64,000 bases of DNA from Paraphysomonas bandaiensis (GCA_965644295.1 CBFFRP010000431.1:358808-422807), one strand, 5' to 3'; positions 12,828 through 26,070 are shown, numbered from the stretch's first letter. The notes: generated by a model not told the origin, from the letters alone. A program made the numbers and translations.

Positions 12828-15662
12828 ATGTCATCTATATCTCCTACTAACGATAAAGGGGATTATGATTTCAGTCCTGTGAAAGAGGATGAAGATCATG
12901 AGAATTCTGATAATCTTCTTGATAATATGGAATTAGAAGATGATGTTATACCGGGTGTTGATGATTTACCATTATTTGCTAATGCAGAAGCCAGAAAAAT
13001 AGATTTAGATGTTAAAGAAAAAGAACATACAGTTGAAGTGATCACTGAAAAAATTATTGATATGAAAGAACGTATTAAAGTGATGTCAGAACACTTCAAA
13101 AATGTTCAACAAGAAGTAGAACATACAAATTCACTTGTAAATTCAAAGAAAGCTGAAGTTCAAACTGAAAGTCATTTACGTCAATTAACATCACGACAAC
13201 TTGGACGAAGTAAAATGGAATCAAAGAAATTAGCTGATGAGATTGCTAAGTCACAAGATCAATTGAATCAATTACAGAATTCAATATATCGTGCAAATGA
13301 AAAAATGGATGAATTTAAAATGCAAATGAATTGGAATCAAGAAGATTTAGATCAATGGGCTGTTGCAGCACGTCAAAAAGAGGAAGATAATTTAGCATTA
13401 CAAAAGTATACACGTGCAGATGAGATTAAAATCAAAGAGCTCAGTTTAAATGTGGAACAGTTAAATAAAGAACTTCTTGAGAAAAGAAATATTCTTGAGA
13501 ATGAAGTAACTGATACACAGGCGAAACAAATGGAATTAGATCGTATTGCAGATGAATTTCGTCAAGTTCATAAAGAGCGACAAGCATTAGTTGTACAGTG
13601 GCAGGAAACTATTGAAGCTATGAAACTTCGTGATCAAGAAATCAATAAAATTGGTGAACGTTATGCTGTAGCGAAAGCAGAGAGAGCAAAACAGGAAAGT
13701 AAAGTTGCTGTACAACAGAAGCGCTTGGATACGCAGCGCCTTGAGAACCAAGAGGTGGAATCTAAATCTGAGCAATTGGCGCGCACAGTATCACGTAAGC
13801 GTGAAGAAATGGTGAACGGCACTGCTAAGTTGGTGGATTATCGAAATGAACTGGCTTCTTTGAAAAACGAGTTAACATCTGCTGCTGAGGGACTGGTTAC
13901 TAAACGAGCTGAAAATGCGAATAAGGCTCGTGAGATCGAAGAAAAAAGGGTTCAAGTAGAACGGGAAAGGCAGCGCTACCAGGAAGTCAAGCAGCAGTTA
14001 GAGCTTTCGAGACAATCTGCTGTTGAAGCTGAGCAAACTGCCAAAGGTGCTGAAGAAGCCTTGGCGAAGAGTGAGAAAAACCTAGCTTCTGAGCACCAGC
14101 GACTGAAAACCTTGAAGGATACGTTGCTCAAAGAGACACAAAGAGTGCATGATCTGAAACGAGAGGAGGCAGGCTTGAGAGCCGAAATCAGTGGAACGAA
14201 GTCTGCGACAAGAAACTTGGATGGTAAGCTCGCACAGCTTGATAAAGAGGCCGCAAGACAGCAAGAGTTGCTCTACAACGCGGAGTTTCAAATTCAGCAG
14301 ATAGAGAGAAAAGTAGCTCGTGGGATGGGACAACGGTCCGATGAAGAAAAAAGGCAGTTAAAGAGTGTGATTGAAAACTTGGAAGCGGCACTGAGTGATA
14401 CTAAGGAAAAGAAGAAAGTGCTCGCTGCACAGTGCCGCAAAATTCAAAACGAACTGGTTGCGTCACGAATGCACAACGAAGAACTTAGTAAGAAGAGGCA
14501 TGATTTGACTGAAAAAATAGGCGAATTGGAATTATCTAATCGCATGATCGACGATGAAATAAAGCGGGATACTAAAATGAAAGAGGAGCTCACTGTTCAT
14601 AACGATGTGCTGCGACTGGAAGTTCGGCGACTTCGAGGACTACTTTCGTTAAAAGCTGATGCTGTTTGTAGTCTAGAGAACCGCAAACAGCAACTTGCTT
14701 TGAGTTTGGAAGAGCGAAAAGAGGAAATCTCTGTGCATAGAGAGATTCTTCGGGCAGAGCTACGCTTACTACAAGATGAGAAGCACAGTGTTACCATGGA
14801 TCTTAGAAACCGAGAGCTTGCTGTTGAAAGACTGAAAGCGCGATACGAAACTGCAAGTCAGACCAAAGGCGACGATGAAGGGCATTCGCAGTCATATTAT
14901 ATTATCAAAGCAGCGCAGAAACGAGAGGAATTACGGCGCCGTGGTGACGAGTTGGATGCAGATATACGCAAGCGTGAGCGTGAAATCCGTGCTCTTCAGA
15001 CCACGCTGGACCACTTAAACGCACGGAATACTGCATTTCGGTCATCGTTTCAAAAGGTTGATGTATCTGGAGATGAAGCTGAGGTTTTAAGAAAGCTTGA
15101 AGAGCGTACGAAGCTCGCGAAGGAATCTCTCTTTCGCAAGAAGAAGGAATTACAGCGACTGGCCACAGACTATGAGGAAGATGGTAGGCGTTTGGAGCAA
15201 GTAAAAATTCACACGAATAGAGTGATGCAGCAGAAAAGCCACCTCGAAGGGGCGAAGCAGCAAGTGCATGAAGAGATATTGACTCAAGAGGCCCAGCTGG
15301 ATGAATTAGCACAGCGCAAAGATCGTGCCACTGATGTTCACCGCGCGAAGGTCACGGGAATGCTTGGCGTTGATACCGAGATGATCGCACAGCAAGGAGG
15401 AAGTTTAGAGGAGAAGGCTGTCATGTCCGAAGTATTGAAAGATGTAGTACAGGTATAGAGCATGAATGTTAATTTGATAGAGTAATTTTTACCGCAGAAT
15501 GTACTATACACTTTGGGACAACTGGCGAATGAATTCCCAGAGGTAACGGACGTCCTGTCAGTCCGATTGCAAGAGGCAGACTTAAAAATTCCTGCCAAGC
15601 CAGCAGCTAAATTACCAGTGACGTCAATTGCAAGCAGAGGAGAACAATCGACTTCGCAGTGA
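12828..15662 (+). CDS. CCDC39: CCDC39/FAP59-like axonemal 96-nm ruler protein
   Basis: Exons 12828-15452 and 15498-15662 with a 45-nt intron; 929 residues. The protein is almost entirely coiled coil after an acidic N-terminus. NAEARKIDLDVKEK, ITEKIIDMKERIKVMSEHFK and LRQLTSRQLGRSKMESKKL fit the CCDC39 N-terminus, and the length is close to the human protein (about 940). The second exon supplies the short C-terminus that begins NVLYTLGQLANEFPEVTDVL. CCDC39 pairs with CCDC40 to form the molecular ruler that sets the 96-nm repeat of doublet microtubules and positions inner dynein arms and the dynein regulatory complex. Its presence implies a motile flagellum. The first 850 bases are much more AT-rich than the rest. 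Confidence 0.8.
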
Positions 15663-16211
15663 GTTGATGTAGTTGTGAATTGTAATTTCAGAAAAGTTGG
15701 AAATATCGTGTGATAATTGCGCGTATAGTTTCGAAGTTCTTAAGTGATGTAAGAAATATGCATTATAAATCAACAGTTAAAATCTTGAGAGGTATCTTTT
15801 TGGTTAGGTTTGAGTGTAGAAGTGCGCTTGGGGGTAGTTGATGTTCCTGTGTTTTACTAAAAACAGTGATTTTAGAAGTATCCCCTTTATTTACCTACCT
15901 GTTATTGATAAGCTGCGTATATATGTTCCTTCTATTCGTATAGAGTCATGAAGCTTGTTAACTGGAAACACCATCAGAGCGATATGTTTCTAACCTCTCA
16001 ATTCTAACAAACTGGTCACATAACGACAACGAAATCGAAATAAATTTATAATTACTTTCATCTCAATTCTTCAATTCCGTAATGATGTAATGATCGCTCT
16101 TTATTGTTGATGTCATTTGTAAAAATCACAAGTGAAGAGAAGGAGAGAATACTATATATTTTTCCTTAAACACTTAAACCACAAGGGTGTATTTTCCTTG
16201 ATAATTCACAC

Positions 16212-17261
16212 CAGGGCTTGGTAACCATTAATGACCTATTAATAGGTGCCCAGTACCCGGCATGTATAATGGCATTAATGAAAAATGTCCCCGCAATATT
16301 AATGGTCCATTAATGCTATTATTGTCTAGCTAGATAATATCGCTCATATAGATAGTGCCTCAACAGTGTAAGAGTCAGAACTAACGTAGCAAAATAATTT
16401 AACTAAAAAGGTGCAATACTTCAGTAGGCAGCCCAATACTCCGGATGCCCTTGAGGTAGGCCTATTCCCGAATGCCTGTTTACGTCAGGGCTCAAAGGCG
16501 TCTACACAAGTGACACTAATTAGTGTCCCTCACACAAGCATTAGGCTATGAGTAGGCAGAACACTCTCTGCTGACTATATATGCGTTTCACGATAGTTTC
16601 CCGGAAAAATATCTCTGGTACTTATCGCCTAGAACACTACAAAAAGGTGCAAGCCCGACTTTATAGCTAATAATCAGACATTCATTACTACATAATAAAT
16701 AGTGTGATTATTACTAATAAACAGACTACGAATCGTATCTACACATAATCATTCTTCTCGCTCTCCACTCTGGCACATTAACTTTTTATTGCAAGGCTTA
16801 ATATGAAGCGTATTAGTACCCCACAACATGTATAAGGCTCGTAGGAATAGTAACAATTCTAGACGATATGGATTCATGTTTCTACATTCAGGAGTCATAA
16901 TCAACTTTGCACGACTAAAGGGCCTCTCAATAGCATTAGATATAGTGATTCGATATGAAGCAAGCTGCGGTAGTTGGACTCATGGGTATCATATTGAGCT
17001 CTCTTGGTGAACTCGGCAAACACGCTGTGCGAAATCAGCTCCTTCACTTTCGTAGTCGTTATTAATTAAAAGTTTGCTGCTGATAATGAACAAAGTTGCC
17101 ACAAAGTAACTGTAGAGCTGAATGAACATTGCTTAACATTACTATTGTTTAGAGTTGCTTTGCAATATAGCGGAGATACAATACCTTAAAAACACTTATT
17201 TCTATATATAGCATGCATCAAAAGTACCACAGTAAATGCCATTAATTAATATCAGGCCCTG
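16212..17261. mobile_element. hAT-type non-autonomous element with perfect 8-bp target duplication
   Basis: Left end CAGGGCTTGGTAACC at 16212, right end ATCAGGCCCTG at 17261. The element is flanked on both sides by the same 8 bp, ATTCACAC (16204-16211 and 17262-17269). CAGGG termini and an 8-bp duplication are the hAT signature. It is 1050 bp with no transposase ORF, so it would depend on an element elsewhere. The first 130 bp match the reverse complement of the right part of the 4833-5106 element. The middle (16381-16680) carries a copy of dispersed repeat R1. Confidence 0.8.
16381..16680 (+). repeat. Dispersed repeat family R1, copy inside the hAT element
   Basis: Shares CCCAATACTCCGGATGCCC and the following block with 4441-4540 (inverted), and the GTTTCCC...AGAACAC.AC block with 25790-25860. 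Confidence 0.55.
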
Positions 17262-18890
17262 ATTCACACTCTAATAACCAATAGGGGTGTAAACGTTATC
17301 TCTTTCCTTGATAGTAAAGTTTTATAGTTTTATATTCTTATACAACGCTTTTAGTAATTAATTACTTCATAAATTATTCATATTCATTAATTTAAACTAT
17401 AAAATAAACAGATTAATAAATAAGTAAGTGTTCTTCCAGTTTACTGGCCGTGACATTGACGTGTTTATCGTTGAATAGAATATTTGCTGCATTCCGAAGG
17501 TGACCGCATCCTCCAGGCCTGATTAAACTCAAAATGTGTTTCACATCAGTGTCCCTGAGAACTTGACTAATATATTATGTTGATAGGTATAAATGTTTTA
17601 TTCATACCTCGCAAGCAATATAAGTTTCGCGCTTGATTTTGTAAGAAGGGGCTTTCCAAACAACTTACATATTCTGCGGTGCCTGTAGTTCAGTGAGTAG
17701 TACTCACAAGATTGTAAGATAAAAATGTACAACATACATATCTTGCACATACTTCACAAGTGATGTATACCCACGGAGAGTTGAAGACAAGAGCTATTAT
17801 AGGGTTTCCGCATGATTTTGTTCTAGATGTTGCTCTAGGGATTGTATTCAGGAATACCGGGTGCCCTTATGTAGAAGCACCGTCATTCCTATTTGTTGTC
17901 AGGCATTAGGATTCAGCTTAATACAAGATTGTATCTGTGAGTTATAATGTTCAATGAAATATATCATACACTGAATTAGAGAGAGTATCTGTTGAAGATA
18001 CATGATAGTCATCAAAACGATCATCATTATCAGTTACACTTCTAACTATTCCGTTGTGCATGATAGTTATGTTTTACTTTGTTATTCATAATTCTCACTC
18101 TACTGTGTTCATTACTTTACACTCTAATAATCACAACATTGTTTTACTATTACTAAGATCAATTTTATTTTCAAGTACGCCTGAAAACCCTGTATACGAA
18201 GTCGTCCTCTCCGTTACTCCTGCACTCCCAACAAGCACCCAAGCGAATTATTATCGTATCGGACATTTTATCCATCACCATAGCATCATAGCATCGTCTG
18301 CTATATACAGTATACACTTACATATATTATTTACTTCAACTTCGAGCTATCTCTGAATATATAACCACTGCAGTGCACAGGTTGTAACCAGTAATTACCC
18401 AGGTTAAATAACATTTCCCGACAGTAATAATGTTTACTATATATTTGCTACTAAACCAGTTTAGCTTGGCATCATGTGAGCTTTAAAAGGAAGTTAGAAT
18501 AAAGTATGATAGTACTAGTGCTCATAATTGAAATAATTTAGTTTCTTTTTACTATTTCAAATGTAGCCCCTTCGATAGGCTGATAATTGTTAAACTACTA
18601 AGTTCACTGCACTGAATAATGCACTAATATATTTATTTGAATTTATACTATATTATTAATTATTATTACTATAATACTAGGCAAAACATAACGCTGCACA
18701 GCATTATAGCTAGATGTGTCCTACTTGACAAGAAAAACTCCTTTATTGCGGCAACTTCGGATAGTATTGACACCATCCATAAAGCACGATAGGTTTACAT
18801 ACACAGCGCTTCTGCTGTCATTCGAAAGTATAAATTACTCTACAATTACCAAGGGTGTATTATACACAAACACTCGGGCGAGCATGCGTT

Positions 18891-19343
18891 TTACGAACTG
18901 CACTTTGCAGCCCTTTCCACAGCAATAGATATGTTTTCAAGATTCGCCAGATTAGTATCTCCGATTTTCAGAGATTGAACTTGGGATGCCCGACTTCTAT
19001 CCTTTAATATGGAAAAATAGTATATTTCAGTTTTTTCATCCGTTCTTCCCACAGAATACTTTTTGACGTTAATATTAGAAGCAGAATGACTTGGAGTCAG
19101 CTCAATCTCACACGAATAACTCTTAGGATGCATATTAAATGTATCCTCATTGTCGTATACCAGAATAGATCCCGAAGATATAACTAAGAATCGACGATCC
19201 CATTCTTTAGGTATAATCCCATAGAAACATGTTTTAACGTATACATTACCATTAAACACGACATCAGAGTGTTCAGAGGATGTTTGTTTACACTCTTCTG
19301 AATCAAATGATGGTACACATTTTTTTGCTGCTCTTCCAAACAT
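18891..19343 (-). CDS. Small PH-domain protein
   Basis: Single exon, 150 residues, ATG at 19343. Residues about 30-148 look like one pleckstrin-homology domain: VYVKTCFYGIIPKEWDRRF (first strands), LVISSGSILVYDNED, a variable stretch, YYFSILKDRSR, and a C-terminal helix ENISIAVERAAK. PH domains bind phosphoinositides or proteins at membranes. The short basic N-terminus has no membrane segment. It is divergently arranged with the TLC-b5 gene, about 650 bp away. The fold call rests on strand pattern and length, so other PH-like folds are possible. Confidence 0.55.
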   Translation of the reverse strand: MFGRAAKKCVPSFDSEECKQTSSEHSDVVFNGNVYVKTCFYGIIPKEWDRRFLVISSGSILVYDNEDTFNMHPKSYSCEIELTPSHSASNINVKKYSVGRTDEKTEIYYFSILKDRSRASQVQSLKIGDTNLANLENISIAVERAAKCSS

Positions 19344-19989
19344 GTTATTATATCACTCTATTTGTGAATGGATAAGATAAGATGCGATCTCTCTCTATAT
19401 ATGTATATATATTCAATTGCATTCACTGTGATAAATGAATAGATTGATAGATTGATATCTCTTGTATTGATGTACTAATACAAGATTGATCAATATGATT
19501 ATTAGAGTGGGAGATAATGGATTGTATATATAGAGTGTGGTGAAGATGTCTGTCTACTCGTTGTGGAATGTGGAACACACACACATACATGCATCGAACA
19601 TTAGCACAAGTATACAACTGCTATATATATATACAGCACGTAGGTAGGTAGGTATATGTCCACTGTATGTATGTATATGTACTGTAGGTATGTATAGATA
19701 TACAGTAACTGCACGTAGTTGTATTGTGTAGGGGGATAGATCAGAATTTTCGGTATGTAGTAGGATTTAGCTCCAACGTATATGATGTAGCCGTTTCAAG
19801 AATGTAGGGGGGTATATGTACGGGCTACATGTATTCATACAGCAGTAGTACGTAGTATGTGTATGTGTTTATGTATGTATGTGTGTGTGTGTGTTATGCA
19901 TATATGTATGTTCATCTTTCAAACTTAAGAGCGTTACATGCTATAATCCATTGCACACATCTCCACTATCTCACGTCACTTTAATAAAC
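19344..19989. other. Divergent promoter interval, PH gene (-) / TLC-b5 gene (+)
   Basis: No gene. TATG/GTAG-rich simple sequence at about 19635-19705 and 19853-19912. Confidence 0.5.
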
Positions 19990-22900
19990 ATGTTTTCCTG
20001 GACCTTATTAGCCACTTTCACTCTATCATGGTATATCTGCAGTATCATATCACCATATCTATTCACAGCATTCATTGCATTCTTTTTTCCTCATCAATAC
20101 TATAAAAATGACGGTATAATTCACATACTCTATCATATATATGTATGTAATATACTCTACAATAACAGGTATTGAAAGTAGATTAAATTCTTTATCTTCT
20201 TCTACTGGAGAAGGTAAGTGAATTTCATATCATTCTATATATATCTTATCATACATATATACAGACTCTGCTTTACGATATCGTAATCTTCGAAGATTAA
20301 TTCGTTCACAAATTTATTGTATGATTGCATTCATTACAGGATTTTATGTATTATGGACTGAATATAAAAATTGGCCAATAGATTTATTACATTATTGGAA
20401 TGAAAGTAATTATTGGCTCTTTCATTTTTCTATAAGTCATTGGATTTATTCTTTACTGGATGATTTTATTGTTGGAAAAGAAATTATTTCACATATTCAA
20501 ATACGAAGTGATGAAGTGATGTACTTATATAAATATATGTATCATGGTCTTCTAGTACATCATATATTTACATTATTTGCATATATATGGTGTTTACATA
20601 CACATTATCTATCTGGTTTATGTATCTTTGGATTATTATTTGAAGCACCAGTGATTTTACTTAATGTAAGAGATATATGTGCATGTTTTGGATATGAATT
20701 ACACTATCCTATTGGCCCTTTATCAACATCACTGGTATATCAAATGTGGGTAGCTTTACGTATACTTTGGCATATCTTTCGAACAGGTTAAAAGATCTTT
20801 TTATTAACAATACTACTGTATAATTCATTTATAGGGCCTTGTCTGCTATATCCACTTTCTCTTATTATATGGAGATCACAACTGTGTACAGTTCCTCTTT
20901 TTTCCCGTTTAGTGTATCATTTTCTTGGAATATTCTTTATATCCGCCAATATCACACTTCAAACTGGCTTGATTCATCGATATATGATGGAAGATTATTG
21001 TAGGAGTGGGTTAGCTACCATGGTGGCTGTGGAGGATACGGATAGTTGCAGAGATGGTGACTACAATAAAGATAATGTGGAGAAAAGCTCCAGTAGAACG
21101 AGTGTAGAGTCTTTTGAACAGACAGGACTCAAACTTCTCAGTATCGGCGAGGTGGCGGCACACTGTACCAGGGAGGATGCCTGGATTATAGTAAATGGCT
21201 GCGTCTACGATATAACCTCTTTTATTTCCTCCCATCCGGGAGGAGAGGATGTGTTGTGTGAGGTTCTTGGGAAGGATGCAACGCAGGCCTTCTTGGAAGC
21301 AGGTCATAGTCAACATGCGCGCAGTCAGCTGTGTAAGTACCAAGTTGGAACTATTACTAAATACGAGCAAAATATCGTTGACGCTAAGACCATTCACTTT
21401 GATGGCAATTTCTCTGAGCCATATGATGTGGGTCGAAATTATATTATGACTTCAGATCCTCTTAACCCGGCATGGGTGTCTCTTTTGGTGGCTGTATTTC
21501 TCCTTTGGGGCGCTGCTGCGACAACTGGTGGTAGTGAGAACACCACCTATGGTGTATCTTTATTGAGCTCGTACTCTATGATGGTTCCCCAAACTGTGTT
21601 TGTACTTCTTGTCGCGGGTTTAGGAACGGTTTTGTGCTGCTCATGTGTCTCTCCTAGGGGTGGGGAGATCTTATATACCTGGCTGTGTCTCAGCGTTGCA
21701 TCTTATAGATCTGCTGCTTGGTGGCGCTCGAACATTTATGCCCATGTTTTTACTGCCCGCGTTCATCTTTCTGCAATATGCACTTTCGCCTACTTGACGT
21801 CGGAACTGACAATTCTGAGTCACTCCAGAAATCCTTTGCGACTGCTTCGTGTCTCTGTGGTCACTTCTATGGCTCTCGAGTGTATTTGGAGAAGGGTCAG
21901 CGGGAATTATATTGTCCACAAAGGACTAATATCTTCTATATACCTGCTGATGGTTGCTGCGACTGTGCTGGATGTGTTTGCGCTTTGTATATCGGAAGCA
22001 GAGATCTGGATAGATATGGGTGAAAGCTCATGGGTCTCTGCTTGTCTCCGTCCTCTATGTTTAGTGTCTATCGGTGCTCTTCTGCGGTGTGGTATGGTGA
22101 GGTTCCAGGTCGCAAACTCGGATGGAATGCGGTCGGGATCTACCTTTGCACCTGTTCTTTGTAGTGTATTGCTTGCAGCAGTATACGGGGTATTCATTAC
22201 AATTGTCCAGAACAAAGAGTCTCCGTTTATGTCGTATTTATTCTCCAGTAGCGTTGGTGGTGCTACACTATGGACCATTGGTGCTCTCGCGATGGGATTT
22301 TCATTATTTACAACAGCTTCACTCACTGCATGGAGCACTTGCTACTTTTCCAGCATGTGGCGGTCCGTGTTTTTGTGCTTCTCTCTATGGTGCGTTGCTC
22401 CTCCAGTCCAGCTGGCTAGGTGGTGGGCGTTTATAATTTTGATGATGGCAATGTCTCAGTTAAGTAGTGAGTCGAAATTGACACTTCAGAGAACGGAGCA
22501 GAGTGCAAAATGGGTGTATTGTGCCAAGAATGCAGAACATGCTGTTCGATTTTTAGTTTGTTACTGCTTTCATGTCTATATTGTTGTACCTGTTTGCTGG
22601 TTGTTGTCGTATCTTGCGCCTGATGGGCAGGTAGTCCAATGCCTTCATATATAGATACTTTCTTCACAATTAAACAGATGTATTGGACGTACCCCGGACC
22701 TGTTATGGACTTGGGGCCTCGCTGTGATTACGGTATGGCTTATCAGATCAATGGGAGTCCACAGCTTAAGCCGGAAGTCTTTCAGTGTAATATCGGGTGG
22801 GTGAATTATTCACCCACGATATGTATATATCAGTTGACGTTGCACAGGTATATGGGAATAAATGGTCAAGGTATTGACTACTTGCATACCGGAAGTGCCA

Positions 22901-23490
22901 CAAGAAAAATGATGGCTGGTGAGTAGTATGTTCCGTCATTCGCTAAACTCTCTAATATCATACAGGGCTTGTTGATGACCCAGATTCAGGGAGGAAAGGA
23001 TTTGTTGCTGATATAGTTGCACATTTTATGATTCCCTCTCACCAGTGAGTATGTGCTAGGAACTATATTGTGTAATATCTCTTTTGTAGTCCTGCATATA
23101 AGCGAGGAAAGTTTTCTGTTCGCGAGGTTAATCTGAGCGCCTGGTCATCTGACAAAGCCGCCTATGAGTGGTGCGTACACTATCTTTGCACTTTCTTATG
23201 CAATTTCACATTATAATATCAGGTACAAAAGTAACGATGCTCACAAGCAAATTGTAAAGCAGTATTACAGTGGAGGACTGGAGGGTACAATTTCTTCTTT
23301 GTAAAAGTAATATTTGGTCACGTGAGTGCATGTAGGGTTTTCAGCGATGTTAGCCTCCTTACGAGCATCTCCAGAGAGACCAATTCGTTGGGATGTAAGA
23401 TGTAAGAATTGTCGTCATATGGTTCACGGGCCAGACCCAGGATTATGCCCATATTGTAGTAGAAAAGTCGACCCAATGCCATATATTTAA
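19990..23490 (+). CDS. TLC-domain / cytochrome b5 / polytopic membrane / zinc-ribbon fusion protein
   Basis: Nine exons (19990-20113, 20169-20213, 20265-20786, 20835-22630, 22678-22918, 22966-23044, 23090-23170, 23223-23284, 23336-23490) close in frame: 1034 residues. The N-terminal third has several membrane spans with TLC-like features (HFSISHWIYSLLDD, YHGLLVHHIFTLFAYI, EAPVILLNVRD). TLC proteins are ER lipid enzymes or lipid-handling factors. Next is a cytochrome b5 domain with the haem-ligand motif HPGGEDV and the second His in EAGHSQHA. Then come about 12 hydrophobic segments of unknown kind. The last four exons encode a soluble end with WSSDKAAYEWYKSNDAHK, resembling an antibiotic-biosynthesis-monooxygenase-like fold, and a C4 ribbon (CKNC...CPYC). 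Exon 5 starts with ATG, but only 23 bp would separate two genes, so one fusion gene is favoured. Confidence 0.65.
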
Positions 23491-24609
23491 CTTAGTCCTG
23501 TATTTAGTTTTCGAAATATTAACATAAGTGTCTTCTTACATTTACAATCTTTCTATAGTGTGATATGTGTTTTGGATGTACAGAATATTGTAGGAATGAA
23601 CATGTGCATACAGCTAATGAAGTGTGCTAGTTTCTGCAGACACTACGCCGAACAGAAAAAAATTAAACTAGGTATAGTAGCAGAGTAACAAAGAGAGAGG
23701 ATGTATTAAACAAAATTTAGAACAAACACAAAAGTAACCGATAACTTCATTATATATAACCGACCAACTTTCAGTTGAAGAAACTAGTACAATACAAATT
23801 TTTGCGATCGATTTAAGCTTGTCAATGGTTATAATCAGACCACGCTTTAATTCGCATGCAATCCGGAGTTGCACGAACCCGCCAGTTATTTTTACATTTT
23901 TTTCAAAATACAAGCAAAATATTCACGGATCAACTTGGAAGTGGCGACTTGTATAAGCTATACATGCTGCTACTACTACACGATATTTTCCTTCGTTTTT
24001 TTCGAATCAAAACGAAGTCATCGAAACTCTTCAGTATATTCCACCACTTTTTTAATCGAAGTAAAAACGATGGTCAGGTTTATGAAGTTTATCCGGAACC
24101 CATACCTCCATATCGCTAATGGAATTTGGATAGTCGCGAATGCGAGTCAACGTAGAAAAGAAATGGTCGTGGTCGTGGTAGATAGCAATGGTAGCAATCA
24201 ATTAGATAAGTCCGTACAGTGTCATATATGTAGTATGGATGCCAACGTATGATCCGTAAATTAATTCACATGTCTATTATTGGCAGTAACCTCATGCTGA
24301 GGAATGGGCAGCACTCAATTCCTGTATATACTCAGGTATTTGTATATCAATACAGTAGTCATTGTCATATAATTCTATTTGTTTAACATAAGTCGGTGTG
24401 ATGCCCAAACCTGGTGAAATGTATAAAACCTGGTGCAATTTTTGATGATGGTTGGAAAAGGGTATAACTATGCACAGAAGTAACTATATGATGATATTAA
24501 CAGTGTGAAAAGTATTATTTATAATATATTTTACTAATTTCTTCCATATTACTTCAGTTTCACAGCTAACACCGACTACACATATATATATTACATACAC
24601 TTCACAAGT

Positions 24610-24890
24610 TTGAACTATAACCATCTCACTATACACCACTTTACCATATCTCACTATACACCACTATACCATTTCACAAACCACTTTACCATCGCACTAT
24701 ACACCCATATACCATATCACTATATTATACCACTATACCATATCACTATATACCACTATACCATTTCACTATACATCACAATACCATATCACTATATATA
24801 CCACTACACCATCTCACAATACACCACTATACCATCTCACAATATATACCACTATACACTCACTATATACCACTACACCATCTCACTTAG
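24610..24890 (+). repeat. Minisatellite of ACCACTATACCATCTC-type units
   Basis: Imperfect tandem units of about 20-26 bp built from ACCACTATACCAT and CTCACTATA. The ORF across it is a by-product of the repeat. Confidence 0.75.
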
Positions 24891-25254
24891 CGGCTGTTGC
24901 CGCGTCGTTTCCGAGCATAGGTACTAATACTACTGTAAGTAGTAGTGGTAAAGATAGCTATATGCGTATGCAATGTATCCGAAATCAGGCTATTCGGTTG
25001 GAGCGTTTGCAGTCTCAAGCGAAGCAGATGTAGCTATATGAGAATATGATATTACAAAACACAAGTAATAATAGCAGGGCCGACTTTTAACGCAATAAAT
25101 ACTGCTAATAACAACTATACTTGCGACTTTTTCTTTATCTTTAACCTCGCAGATACAAATTACAGTAAAATAATAACTCAATACTTATATATGAAACCTG
25201 GTGAAATTGCTTTACCAGGTTTTGGTATTACCTCGACTTCTATACACCTATATA

Positions 25255-25432
25255 CAATTTAATTATATACCACTATACTATCTCACTATGCTAGTATACC
25301 ATCTCATTATACATACCATACCATCTCACTATATACCACTATACCATTTGATTTTAACCACTATACTATCTCACTATATATCACTATATACCATCTCGTT
25401 ATATTATACCACTATACCATCTCACTGTACAC
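25255..25432 (+). repeat. Minisatellite, second block of the same unit
   Basis: Same TACCACTATACCATCTCACT-type units as 24610-24890. The two blocks are separated by about 365 bp of unrelated sequence and may derive from one array or element. Confidence 0.7.
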
Positions 25433-25509
25433 CCCCCTTCTCCCCTAGTGTAGGTCTAGCTAGAGCTTGCTTGGTGCCAACACACAAAGAATATATCGGG
25501 CTTTTATTA

Positions 25510-25880
25510 ACAATCTATTATTGAAAGTCTTATTATTAGCAATAGGCGTTAAGAATCAGGACCAGCTTAGTATCTAGATAACTAGTCAAGCTAGATAGAC
25601 GTCTACCTGTAACTAATTAGTACAACTCTATTATCCTACTATTTAACGCTACGGAACCAAGGTGCAAGTACCTCCGCTCTATCATTCAAAGCAAACGCTG
25701 TGAGAAAGCAGAAAGACTTCCTTAAGGTGAACATCCTGAATGCTTGACTTCAGCAGGCAGCCCAAGATCTGCTGTCCATGTTTGTGGCTCACGTTAGTTT
25801 CCCAGAGAGAATCTCTCCGGAACTTTCCCCCAGAACACCACGAAAACGTGCGAGTCCATCTTTGTTGAGGTTACTGAGTT
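25510..25880 (+). repeat. Dispersed repeat family R1, direct copy
   Basis: Aligns with 47690-47890 from ATTGAAAGTCTTATTATT through TTATCCTACTATTTA, then with 16381-16680 through the GCAGGCAGCCCAA and GTTTCCC blocks. It is the most complete of the four copies seen. Confidence 0.65.
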
Positions 25881-26070
25881 TAATCAACACTGGCACTTAC
25901 TGAGGCACGTTCTCGGTATGGGGCATAAGCTGTATTTATAAGGTATTCAAATCATAACCGTTACTCAAAAGTACGCAGCAGTAGTTATGCTAAACGATAA
26001 AAGATATTGATTATATTTTATTAATTGTTTATTGGGTGAGTTCAATGTTTAGTTACTTAAGTTTTACACC

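Larger units (their letters stand above)
15663..18890. other. Gene-poor region holding a hAT element
   Basis: No supported coding region in 3.2 kb apart from the element at 16212-17261. The ORFs present are short, AT-rich and not conserved-looking. Confidence 0.5.

Noticed and set aside
22678-23490. A separate gene starting at the ATG of exon 5
   Set aside because: The upstream frame would end only 23 bp before it, and a canonical phase-0 intron joins them cleanly; the fusion is simpler, though transcripts should decide.
23856-24252. Two overlapping AT-rich ORFs of 87 and 127 codons
   Set aside because: No recognisable motif, frames overlap, poly-T driven Phe/Leu composition; they lie in a repeat zone.
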